In this document: piece by piece, positions 14,485 to 21,324 of the stretch
Layout of the letters: each line of letters begins with the position of its first letter
How positions within the stretch are numbered: the stretch's first letter is position 1
Notes under the pieces: model-generated
The model's database searches: none
What the model was told of the DNA's origin: nothing
The model's input: the letters and a program-made list of their open reading frames with translations, nothing else
Assembly (NCBI GenBank): GCA_964416315.1
Contig: CAYQDR010000055.1
Location: forward strand, 1-28,341
Direction: 5' to 3'
Length of the DNA stretch: 28,341 nucleotides
Origin: CAYQDR01 sp964416315
GTDB taxonomy: Bacteria > Methylomirabilota > Methylomirabilia > Rokubacteriales > DASRDR01
Made by a program: the position numbers and the translations under genes

Positions 14485-14800
14485 GTGCGGCTCGGCAAGC
14501 TCCGGCGGACGACGCGCGAGAGCCTGTGGTTCATCCTGCCTGGGCTCTTCTTCCTGCTCGCGATCGATCTCTTCCCGCTCGTCTTCTCGCTTGGGGATCG
14601 GCCTCTACGAGTTCCTCTTCGCGCGGATCCTCTCCGGGATCCGCGCGAAGACGCTCCCCGTCGTGATCGCCGGCTTCAACACGGACATCGGCCCCCTCTA
14701 CTCGGACATGAGCGCCGGCGCCACGCTCGTGATGATCCCGAACATCGTCATGACGGTCTTCCTGGCCCGCGGCCTCACCTTCGGCGCCGTCCAGGGGTAG
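14485..14800 (+). pseudogene. Deletion scar: start of a MalF-like permease joined to the end of a MalG-like permease
   Basis: A GTG at 14485 with a good GGGCGGGAG site begins RLGKLRRTTRESLWFILPGL and FFLLAIDLFPLVFSL, the first helix of a MalF-type permease. At about 14585-14592 the frame changes, and the DNA then encodes YEFLFARILSG, AKTLPVVIAGFNTDIG and TVFLARGLTFGAVQG to a stop at 14798-14800, the last 65 or so residues of a MalG-type permease. The join is out of frame, so no fusion permease is made. Compared with usual family lengths about 1.4 kb is missing. Both ends being kept points to a single internal deletion. With 13312-13758 it forms the skeleton of a lost importer operon. Confidence 0.75.
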
Positions 14801-14892
14801 GGCGCGGCGGAGCCACACGCCCGCTGGCGCAGCGTGTCCGGGTGGGCTGTGTGGTAGAGGTTCGGTCCGCGTCGCCGGCGCGAGCCAGCGAC

Positions 14893-15276
14893 TCAGTAGA
14901 GCTCGACCGTCCGCCCGTCGCCGCGGGCGAGCCGCCGCGAGACGTCGGCCGCGACCAGGGCCTCGTGCGGAGCGCCCTGATCGGTGAAGCGATCGAAGAA
15001 CTGGCGGGTGACGAGGAGGTTGTGCGCCTTCCGCGGTTTGCCCGGAACGCTCGGCTCCGCGACGAGGAACAGATGGGCGGCGTTACAGCCCCGAGGATAG
15101 TCGTCGATCCGGCCTCTCAGAAACGCCTTCCCGAGGTACTTCCTGACCTGATCGATCTTCCAGCTGTCGATGCGCGCCGTGGCAAGCGTGACGCCCCCCT
15201 GCCGGCCCGGTGAGCAACCGGGAGGCCAGAGGACCCGTCGGCCAGCGCACCTTCGGGAGAACGCCAGCCAAATCAA
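14893..15276 (-). CDS. Small hypothetical protein, start uncertain
   Basis: Codons from about 15190 down to 14893 give a plausible protein of about 100 aa: SWKIDQVRKYLGKAFLRG, DDYPRGCNAAHLFLV, PRKAHNLLVTRQFFDRF and ALVAADVSRRLARGDGRTVEL. It has balanced composition and hydrophobic patterning unlike the neighbouring shadow frames. No domain is recognised. No ATG or GTG precedes it in frame; TTG at 15276 is the nearest candidate and the residues between 15276 and 15190 look non-coding, so the gene may be a fragment that has lost its start. It is immediately downstream of the second sugar importer. Confidence 0.4.
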   Translation of the reverse strand: MIWLAFSRRCAGRRVLWPPGCSPGRQGGVTLATARIDSWKIDQVRKYLGKAFLRGRIDDYPRGCNAAHLFLVAEPSVPGKPRKAHNLLVTRQFFDRFTDQGAPHEALVAADVSRRLARGDGRTVELY

Positions 15277-15395
15277 TAGCTTGTGCGTCGGATCGGAGAG
15301 TGTCCGGCCGTGAGCCTGAAGCCGCGAATGCGTGCGACCGGGCGGCGCAATTTGAGCCACCCTGGCCAGGAACTCCACCCGGCGGCACGCGACAG

Positions 15396-16313
15396 CTACC
15401 CCTTCACCGACCCCGCCGTCAGGCCCTGCACCATGTACTTCTGGAAGAGAAGGACGAGGATCACGGCGGGGAGGGCAGCCAGGAAACCGGAGGCGGCGAT
15501 CACGGAGTAGTCGATGTTGATCTGGGCGTTCATGCCGGCGATGACGGGGGGCAGCGTCGTCGTCCCGAGCTTCGTGTTGAGCACCTGGGCCACGATGAAC
15601 TCGTTCCAGCAGAGCATGAACGTGAAGGCGCCGCCGGCGACCAGGCCCGGACCGGACACGGGCAGCACGACCCGGTAGTAGGCCTGGAGGCGATTGCATC
15701 CATCCACGAGGGCGCTCTTGTCGAGGTCGGCCGGGATCGTCTCGAAGTACGCCTTCATGATCCAGACGGTGAACGGGAGCGTGAACGAGCAGTACGCGAG
15801 CACGAGCCCCGCCAGCGTGTTCTGGAGCCCGAGCGCCTTGAAGAGGAGGAAGTACGCCGGGATCAGGACCACGGTCGGCAGCATCCGGGTGAAGAGGAGC
15901 GCGAAGAGCGAGAGCGTCTTGAGCGGCACGCGGAAGCGGGCGTACGCATAGCCGGCGGTGGTGCCGATCACCAAGTTGACCAGCGTGACGGCGGCCGCGA
16001 CGATGAGGCTGTTGAGCATGGAGGGCAGGATCTTGGCGGCCTGCCCCTCGGCGTGGAAGCGGACCATGCCGAGGACCATCCGGTAGTTGTCGAAGGTGAC
16101 CTCGGGCGGGATGAACGCGAGCGGGCGGGCCAGGAGGTTCCGCTGGTACGACACGCTCGTGACGAACAGCCACACGAACGGGCCGACCAGCCAGAGGGCG
16201 ACCAGGGCGACCAGCGCGTAGACGATCGTCCGGTTCGCGCGCCGCGTGAGCGCGCCGGGGTGACCCCGCGCCCTGGCCTTCTCCCCGGAGAGGAGAGGGG
16301 ACCGCGGGCCCAT
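15396..16313 (-). CDS. CUT1 ABC transporter permease, MalG-like
   Basis: A 305-aa inner-membrane permease. Its ATG (16313) overlaps the stop of the upstream permease (TGATG), so it is translationally coupled. The first helix is VYALVALVALWLVGPFVWLF (31-50) and six helices in all are visible. The EAA loop is DKSALVDGCNRLQAYYRVVLP at about 198-218, and it ends FQKYMVQGLTAGSVKG. Residues 2-20 or so (GPRSPLLSGEKARARG) look like translation of a CCCTCTCCC-type palindromic repeat rather than a conserved N-terminus, and no other start codon lies between this ATG and the first helix. With 16313-17302 it forms the channel of the second sugar importer. Confidence 0.9.
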   Translation of the reverse strand: MGPRSPLLSGEKARARGHPGALTRRANRTIVYALVALVALWLVGPFVWLFVTSVSYQRNLLARPLAFIPPEVTFDNYRMVLGMVRFHAEGQAAKILPSMLNSLIVAAAVTLVNLVIGTTAGYAYARFRVPLKTLSLFALLFTRMLPTVVLIPAYFLLFKALGLQNTLAGLVLAYCSFTLPFTVWIMKAYFETIPADLDKSALVDGCNRLQAYYRVVLPVSGPGLVAGGAFTFMLCWNEFIVAQVLNTKLGTTTLPPVIAGMNAQINIDYSVIAASGFLAALPAVILVLLFQKYMVQGLTAGSVKG

Positions 16314-17302
16314 CACGCCTGCTCCGCCTCGAGCTTCCGGAACACGAGCTTGTGGTACACGACCGTCAGGATGAGGCAGAGCGCCGTGAGCGTGTACAGG
16401 ATGGCGGTCCCCGGCCCGAACTTGAAGAACTGGAACGCGGTCTGGAAGCCGAGCCAGGAGATCGTCGTCGTCTCGTTCCCCGGCCCGCCCATCGTCAGGA
16501 TGTAGATCAGGTCCAGCATGAGGAAGCCGTTGACCGTGGAGACGACGAGCACGAGGAAGAGGATCCCGCGCAGGGCCGGGAACGTCACGTAACGGAACCG
16601 CTGCCAGTAGCCGGCCCCATCGGCCTCGGCCGCCATGTAGAGCTCCACGGGGATCGACTGCATCCCGGCCAGGAAGAGGAGCGTCGCGAACGGCGCCTGG
16701 TTCCACATGTAGACCGAGACGAGGACGTTGAGGGCGCTGAAGCCGTGCTTGAAGAAGGAGACGTAGCTGTCCACGAGCCCGAGCTTGTAGAGGAGCCCGT
16801 TGAGGGCGCCGAACTCGACGTCGAGGATGCCGATCCAGAGGAGCCCGACGACGACCCGCGAGAGCGACCAGGGGATGAGGAGGAGGCTTCGCATCAGGGG
16901 CCGGCCGGCGAAGCGCTCCTGGAGGACCAGGGCCGTCCCCAGCCCCACCACGGTGGTCTCGGTGACGAAGGCGGCGACGAAGTACGCCGTCCGCCAGAAC
17001 GAGTCCCAGTAGAGGGGATCGGCGAAGAGGCGGGCGTAGTTCTGGACGCCGACGTACCGGAAGAGCGGGACGCGGAGGCCGAAGACCTCCAGGGCCGGGC
17101 CCGTGGCGCGCAGGAGGTTCACGTCGGCGAAGCTCATCCACAGGGAGTAGAGGAGCGGGAAGACGATGACGAGGAAGATCGCGAGGAAGGCCGGCAGGAT
17201 CAGGAGCGAGGCGAACCAGCGCTCGGAGAGCCGCGCCCGCCGGACCGCGACGATCGGGACGAGGACGGGGCTCGCGACGCGCTCGGGGGGTGCCGACGCC
17301 AT
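16313..17302 (-). CDS. CUT1 ABC transporter permease, MalF-like
   Basis: A 329-aa permease. The first helix is LILPAFLAIFLVIVFPLLYSL (34-54). It contains ERFAGRPLMRSLLLIPWSLSR and an EAA loop LYMAAEADGAGYWQRFRYVTF at about 221-241, with the typical TMGGPGNETTTISW before the last helix. The start at 17302 follows the binding-protein gene after a 64-base gap that holds a 10-bp-stem hairpin. It is translationally coupled to the MalG-like permease. It resembles the permease at 2653-3699 in plan but is clearly a different branch. Confidence 0.9.
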   Translation of the reverse strand: MASAPPERVASPVLVPIVAVRRARLSERWFASLLILPAFLAIFLVIVFPLLYSLWMSFADVNLLRATGPALEVFGLRVPLFRYVGVQNYARLFADPLYWDSFWRTAYFVAAFVTETTVVGLGTALVLQERFAGRPLMRSLLLIPWSLSRVVVGLLWIGILDVEFGALNGLLYKLGLVDSYVSFFKHGFSALNVLVSVYMWNQAPFATLLFLAGMQSIPVELYMAAEADGAGYWQRFRYVTFPALRGILFLVLVVSTVNGFLMLDLIYILTMGGPGNETTTISWLGFQTAFQFFKFGPGTAILYTLTALCLILTVVYHKLVFRKLEAEQA

Positions 17303-17316
17303 TGGGGGGCGGGCGC

Positions 17317-17355
17317 CGGGGCGGAGCCGACGGCCGTCCGCCGGACTCCGCCCCG
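17317..17355 (-). repeat. Hairpin between binding-protein and permease genes
   Basis: CGGGGCGGAG (17317-17326) pairs perfectly with CTCCGCCCCG (17346-17355) around a 19-base loop. It fills most of the gap between the binding-protein stop and the MalF-like start. Such intercistronic stems usually stabilise the upstream message and reduce downstream expression, as at malE-malF in E. coli; that role is inferred here. It overlaps the dispersed repeat at 17329-17366. Confidence 0.6.
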
Positions 17356-17366
17356 ACCGGGGACGG
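17329..17366 (+). repeat. Second dispersed repeat family, copy 2
   Basis: GACGGCCGTCCG, CCGGACTCCGCCCCG and GGGGACGG match 6090-6120 in order, with small insertions between the blocks. Confidence 0.5.
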
Positions 17367-18662
17367 CTACGCCAGGGACTTCTGGAGCTTCACCAGCTCC
17401 TTGAGCCCCTGGGGAACGGTCACCGTGCCGCGGATGATGTTGTGGACGATGGGCACGGCCTTCACGTCGTACTCGCCGTACCAGGGCTCCTTGTAGGCGG
17501 CGATGACCTTGCCCTTCTCGTACTGCTTGCGGAGGAGCTTCAGGTCCACCCAGCGGTCGTAGGAGGCGGTGATCTCCGGGTGGTCGTACATCTCGGGGTA
17601 GGGGTTGTCGAGGCCCGAGATCAGACACCACTGGCGCTGGACGTACCACTCGCCCGTGAGGTTGCCGCCGAGGAAGCGGACGAGCTTCCAGGCGTCGTCG
17701 AGGACCTTGGTCTTGGCGTTCAGCGTGTAGGAGTCGGTCCACATGTAGGTGTGGCCGGTCCCCGGGTACATCGTCATCTTGGCCTTCTTGGGGGCGAGCT
17801 TCGAGTTCTCGGGCTCCCCGGCGATGGTCTTGAGGTAGTACGAGTGGTTCGTGTGATAGGCGTACCGGCCCGTCCAGAAGAGCCGATGCGTGTCGGTGGA
17901 GGACGTCTTGGTCAGCACCTCGGGGTTGACCAGCTCGGCCTTCCAGACCTTCTGCCAGCGCTCCATGGCGCGGGCGACCCCGGGCTCCTGGTCCACGATG
18001 AGCTGGTTCTTCGCGTCGAAGACGTTCGCGCCCTCGGAGAAGGAGTCGGTCATGAACTGCGGCATCGTGCCGGAGGGGCTCACGTTCCAGTTGGGGAGGT
18101 AGGGGTACTCGCTCACCTTGTCGCGCTTCAGCTTCAGGCTGTGCTCGACCAGCTCGTCCCAGCTCTTCGCGGGCGCCTTGATCCCGGCCTGCTGGAGCAT
18201 CGGCTCGTTGTAGATGAGGATGAAGAGGCTCGTGAAGTAGGGGAGGCCGGCGAGCTTCCCGTCCTTGGCCTTGAGGCTCTCCAGGTTCTGCGGGTTCATC
18301 TTCTTCTTCAGCTCGTCGATCCCCGGCAGATCGTCGAGCGGCCGGATGAGCCGGTTGTCGTACCAGCGCTCGCGGAAGTTGTGGGCGCAGTACATGACGT
18401 CGAAGATCTCGCCGCCGAAGGCGCGCGTTTCCATCGTCGGGTGGTATTGGGCCCACGGGATCGCCTCGTACTTCACCTGGCCGCCGAACTTCTGGTTGTA
18501 GAAGTTGACGTAGTCCTTGACCGTGTCCGGCTTGAACACCCAGCCGGCGAAGTTGACCGGCTTGTCCGCGCGCGCCTCGCCGAAGAGCCCGTCGGCGAGG
18601 ACGGCCGAGGCGCCGAGCAGCCCCGTGGTCCGGAGAAAGGTCCGTCGACTGCTGCGCTGCAT
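17367..18662 (-). CDS. Extracellular sugar-binding protein of the second CUT1 importer, Tat-exported
   Basis: A 431-aa binding protein. The ATG at 18662 is preceded by GGGAGAGGAGA and is preferred over an in-frame start at 18695 that would add 11 unrelated residues. The N-terminus QRSSRRTFLRTTGLLGASAV is a classic twin-arginine signal. The mature part shows VNFAGWVFKPDTVKDYVNFY, YNEPMLQQAGI, SWDELVEH, AWKLVRFLGG and KEPWYGEYDVKAVPIVHN, a paralogue of 1289-2614. It heads an operon with two permeases, transcribed from a strong promoter at 18812-18841. No ATPase gene is attached. Ligand unknown. Confidence 0.88.
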   Translation of the reverse strand: MQRSSRRTFLRTTGLLGASAVLADGLFGEARADKPVNFAGWVFKPDTVKDYVNFYNQKFGGQVKYEAIPWAQYHPTMETRAFGGEIFDVMYCAHNFRERWYDNRLIRPLDDLPGIDELKKKMNPQNLESLKAKDGKLAGLPYFTSLFILIYNEPMLQQAGIKAPAKSWDELVEHSLKLKRDKVSEYPYLPNWNVSPSGTMPQFMTDSFSEGANVFDAKNQLIVDQEPGVARAMERWQKVWKAELVNPEVLTKTSSTDTHRLFWTGRYAYHTNHSYYLKTIAGEPENSKLAPKKAKMTMYPGTGHTYMWTDSYTLNAKTKVLDDAWKLVRFLGGNLTGEWYVQRQWCLISGLDNPYPEMYDHPEITASYDRWVDLKLLRKQYEKGKVIAAYKEPWYGEYDVKAVPIVHNIIRGTVTVPQGLKELVKLQKSLA

Positions 18663-18811
18663 GAGCGTGTCTCCTCTCCCGGCTCTCGCCGGCATGGGGA
18701 GGTCAGGGGTCGGTGGGGTGCGGACGATGCACGGCGCGTACCCTCCTGCCCGGGGGGATCCTGGGCGCCGGCGCGGGCCGGCCCCCGGGGGCCACGTGTC
18801 GAGGTGGCGTG

Positions 18812-18841
18812 ATTATTCGGGGCGGCGCCCCCGGCTGTCAA
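18812..18841 (-). promoter_or_regulatory. Sigma70-type promoter of the second sugar-importer operon
   Basis: On the minus strand a perfect TTGACA (18836-18841) is followed after 18 bases by AATAAT (18812-18817). The spacer contains an inverted repeat, GGGGC-GGC-GCCCC (18819-18831), a possible operator. The leader to the ATG at 18662 would be about 140 bases and includes a perfect 14-bp palindrome (18780-18793). Confidence 0.6.
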
Positions 18842-18899
18842 GGGCGTCCGGGCGTGAGCCTGATCGACGGGCCGAGAGCCGCCCGGCCCGGTGCGGGCG

Positions 18900-19772
18900 C
18901 TACCGGCGCGCCCGCGGGCGGCGCGCCCGGGACGAAGCCGGCGCCGCGGAGGCGGCCGCCGGGCGGTCGGCGTGCCACCGGGCGACGGCCTCGCAGGTGG
19001 TGAACCAGGCGCCGGGGGCGCGGCGCATGTAGCGGACGAGCTCCTCGAGCATGGCGATGCGGGAGGCGCGCCCGCTGATGAACGGGTGGCAGGTGAGGAC
19101 GAAGCAGCCGTTCTCGGCGTGCATCCCGGCGAACTCGCGGCTCCACATCTGGAGCACGCGGCCGGGGTCGGCGATGGCGTTGGTCGCCCCGTAAACGTGC
19201 CGGAAGAGGGGGGCGTCGTCCATGAGCCACTGGACGGGCACCTCGACGAGCGGCCCGTGGGCGGTGTCCAGCTCGTAGGGCACGTCGTTCCCCATGAGCG
19301 AGCTGTCGTAGCGGAACCCGTGGACCTTCAAGACATCCGGGGTCCACACGTTGACGTCCCACGACGGCGAGCGGTAGCCGGCCGGGCGGACGCCGAGGAG
19401 GTCCTGGAGGATCGCGAGCTGGGCCCGCATGATGGCCTCCTCCTGCTCGCGCGCCATCCCGTCCACGGCCTCGTGGACGTTCCCGTGGGCGCCGATCTCG
19501 TGCCCGGCGTCGCGGATCCGCTTCGACTCGGCGAGGTGGTGCTCGACGGTCCAGCCGGGGATGAAGAAGCTCGCCCGGAGCTTCAGGCGGTCGAGCAGCT
19601 TCAGGATCCGGTCGACGCCCACCCGGGGCCCGAACCGGCGCTCCTCGAGGTCGGCCAGGCTCCGCGCGGCCTTCTCGGGCTGGCGGAAGAGGAACCCGGA
19701 TTCGGCGTCGAAGTCGAACGAGAGGACGACGGCCGAGCGCTTGCCGTCCGGCCAGGGGTAGCGCATGGTCAT
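18900..19772 (-). CDS. Polysaccharide deacetylase-family protein (PuuE/HpPgdA-like branch)
   Basis: A 290-aa metal-dependent deacetylase or amidohydrolase of the NodB fold. The start ATG at 19772 follows AAGGAG by six bases. Metal and catalytic residues: Asp20 and Asp22 in LSFDFDAES, and His96 and His100 in GAHGNVH, followed by AGYRSPSWDVNVWTPDVL, a motif of the branch that includes HpPgdA and PuuE-like allantoinase. SFFIPGWTVEHH and CHPFISGR complete the fold. There is no signal peptide, suggesting a cytoplasmic small-molecule or cyclic imide/amide substrate rather than cell wall, though this is inferred. The C-terminus (SRARRPRARR) is an Arg/Ala-rich tail. Directly upstream lie remnants of an alpha/beta hydrolase. 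Confidence 0.85.
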   Translation of the reverse strand: MTMRYPWPDGKRSAVVLSFDFDAESGFLFRQPEKAARSLADLEERRFGPRVGVDRILKLLDRLKLRASFFIPGWTVEHHLAESKRIRDAGHEIGAHGNVHEAVDGMAREQEEAIMRAQLAILQDLLGVRPAGYRSPSWDVNVWTPDVLKVHGFRYDSSLMGNDVPYELDTAHGPLVEVPVQWLMDDAPLFRHVYGATNAIADPGRVLQMWSREFAGMHAENGCFVLTCHPFISGRASRIAMLEELVRYMRRAPGAWFTTCEAVARWHADRPAAASAAPASSRARRPRARR

Positions 19773-19801
19773 GTCACGCTCCTTCACGACGCGATCGGTC
19801 G

Positions 19802-19923
19802 TCAGCAGACCTGCCGGCGCGCGAAGGCGCAGAGCTTCGCAATGGCCTCGCCCGCCATGTCGAGCATCGGCATCTGCACGAACGCATGTCGATGAGCGCC
19901 GCGACCTGAGGATTCAGGGGCAC
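19802..19923 (-). pseudogene. Deletion scar of an alpha/beta hydrolase (HSL-like esterase)
   Basis: From a GTG at 19923, with a GGGGGG-rich site upstream, the DNA encodes PLNPQVAALIDM, the usual opening of HSL-type alpha/beta hydrolases. A few bases later, in another frame, it encodes HAFVQMPMLDMAGEAIAKLC and AFARRQVC to a stop at 19802, which resembles the C-terminal end of the same family (HGFxxM...A...A). The roughly 270 residues between, including the GDSAG nucleophile motif, are absent. The join is out of frame. The piece lies between the M20 peptidase and the deacetylase. Assignment rests on two short ends and is therefore moderate. Confidence 0.5.
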
Positions 19924-19941
19924 ACACCCCCCTTCGATGGG

Positions 19942-21264
19942 CTAGGGCCGCGAGGAGACGATCCGGCTGTAGAGCGCGGTCTGCGCGAAGAAGTGCCGCA
20001 GCACGTAGTGCTCGTTGACGTCGTGCTGCTGGTTGTCGCTGTTCGCCGAGGGGATCACGAAGGTCGGGATCCCGAGGAGCTGGGTGAAGACCCAGGTCGG
20101 CAGGGTGCCGCCCAGGATCGGCAGCGCCACCGGCGGGCCGTCCCCCTGCTCGCCCAGGAGGCGCAGGAGCCAGGCGAACTCCGGCCGGCCGGGCGAGGTG
20201 TAACTCGCGGGCTGGCCGTTGATCCGGACCTGGAACGTCACGCCGTCGGCCGCCTTCTGGTGGTCGGCGACGGCGCGGTGGACGAGGGCCGAGATCGCCT
20301 CGGGAGAGGTGTCGGGCGTGAGCCGGATGTCCACGCGCGCGTGGGCCGCGCGCGGGATCACCGTCCGCCGCTGCTCGAGCGAGGTGCCCTCGCTCGCGAA
20401 GTGGTTCGCGTTGACGTAGGGCCGGAGGAACGGCCGCCACACGGCCTCGCGCTCCCACCGGGCGAAGGCGGCCTCGGCCTCCTGCCGGAAGGCCCCGCTC
20501 TCGCGGGCGAGCTCGGCGACGCGCTCCTGGAGGTCGTCGATCAGCCGGGCGAGCGGCAGGACGGGATTGGCCACGATGTTGCCGTAGTTGCCGGAGTGGA
20601 CGGCGGTCCGCTGGCCGTTCTCGACGGTGAGGTGGACCTCGAGCATCCCGCGCACGCCCATGACGAGGGTCGGGCGGTTCTTCTGCTTGGGCCCGTCGGA
20701 GGACACGCAGACGTCGGCGGCGAGGCGCTCCCGGTGGGCGCGGGCGATCTCCCCGAGGTGGGGGCTCCCGTGCTCCTCCTCGCCGTCGAGGATGATCCGC
20801 ACGCGCCAGGCGAGCGTCCCCGCCCGCGCGGCGTCCAGGGCGCCGAGGACGTTCGCCAGGTGCTGGCCCTTGTTGTCGGCGCCCCCGCGCGCCACCATCG
20901 TCACCGCGTTGAGCGAGGCCTCGTCGAGGCCGGCCGGGTCGACGCGCCGGTCGTCGTGGAAATAGGTGGGGACGAAGGGGTCGCACGGCACGTCGTGCCA
21001 CACCCAGCGGGCGAGTTCCCCGGTGGGCTGGACGTCGTAGTGGCCGTAGAGGAGGAGGGTCGGCGCGCCGGCGGGGCCGGGGATCTCGCCCCAGAGCGCG
21101 GGCGTGCCCTGGCCGTCGGGCGGGAGGAGCGGCTCGAGGGAAAGCCCCTGCTCCCGCCAGAACCCCCGGACCTCGGCGACCATCTCCGGCGTCACGCGCC
21201 GGCTGACGGTGGGGATGCGGACGTAGCGGTCGAGCAGGGCCAGCCGGGCGTGGCGCGGGGTCAT
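19942..21264 (-). CDS. M20-family metallopeptidase (dipeptidase/carboxypeptidase-like)
   Basis: A 440-aa di-zinc hydrolase that removes or splits small peptides or acylated amino acids. Metal and catalytic residues are visible: YGHYDVQP (His75, Asp77), GGADNKGQ (Asp130), LDGEEEHGS (Glu162, Glu163), SSDG (Asp190) and the late NSDNQQHDVNEHYVL. The dimerisation domain lies at about 200-330. Between DPFVP and GGADNKG there is an unusually long linker (FHDDRRVDPAGLDEASLNAV) of about 20 extra residues relative to the usual form. The ATG at 21264 follows GGAGG, and a promoter is just upstream (21283-21312). The gene may run with the deacetylase downstream. Confidence 0.9.
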   Translation of the reverse strand: MTPRHARLALLDRYVRIPTVSRRVTPEMVAEVRGFWREQGLSLEPLLPPDGQGTPALWGEIPGPAGAPTLLLYGHYDVQPTGELARWVWHDVPCDPFVPTYFHDDRRVDPAGLDEASLNAVTMVARGGADNKGQHLANVLGALDAARAGTLAWRVRIILDGEEEHGSPHLGEIARAHRERLAADVCVSSDGPKQKNRPTLVMGVRGMLEVHLTVENGQRTAVHSGNYGNIVANPVLPLARLIDDLQERVAELARESGAFRQEAEAAFARWEREAVWRPFLRPYVNANHFASEGTSLEQRRTVIPRAAHARVDIRLTPDTSPEAISALVHRAVADHQKAADGVTFQVRINGQPASYTSPGRPEFAWLLRLLGEQGDGPPVALPILGGTLPTWVFTQLLGIPTFVIPSANSDNQQHDVNEHYVLRHFFAQTALYSRIVSSRP

Positions 21265-21282
21265 GACCGGGCCTCCGCGAGG

Positions 21283-21312
21283 ACTATACCGGCGCGGGGC
21301 CGGCCCTGTCGA
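21283..21312 (-). promoter_or_regulatory. Promoter of the M20 peptidase gene
   Basis: TCGACA (21307-21312) and TATAGT (21283-21288) on the minus strand, 18 bases apart. The transcript would start only about a dozen bases before the ATG but would still include the GGAGG site. Confidence 0.5.
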
Positions 21313-21324
21313 GCGGCCTGTCGC

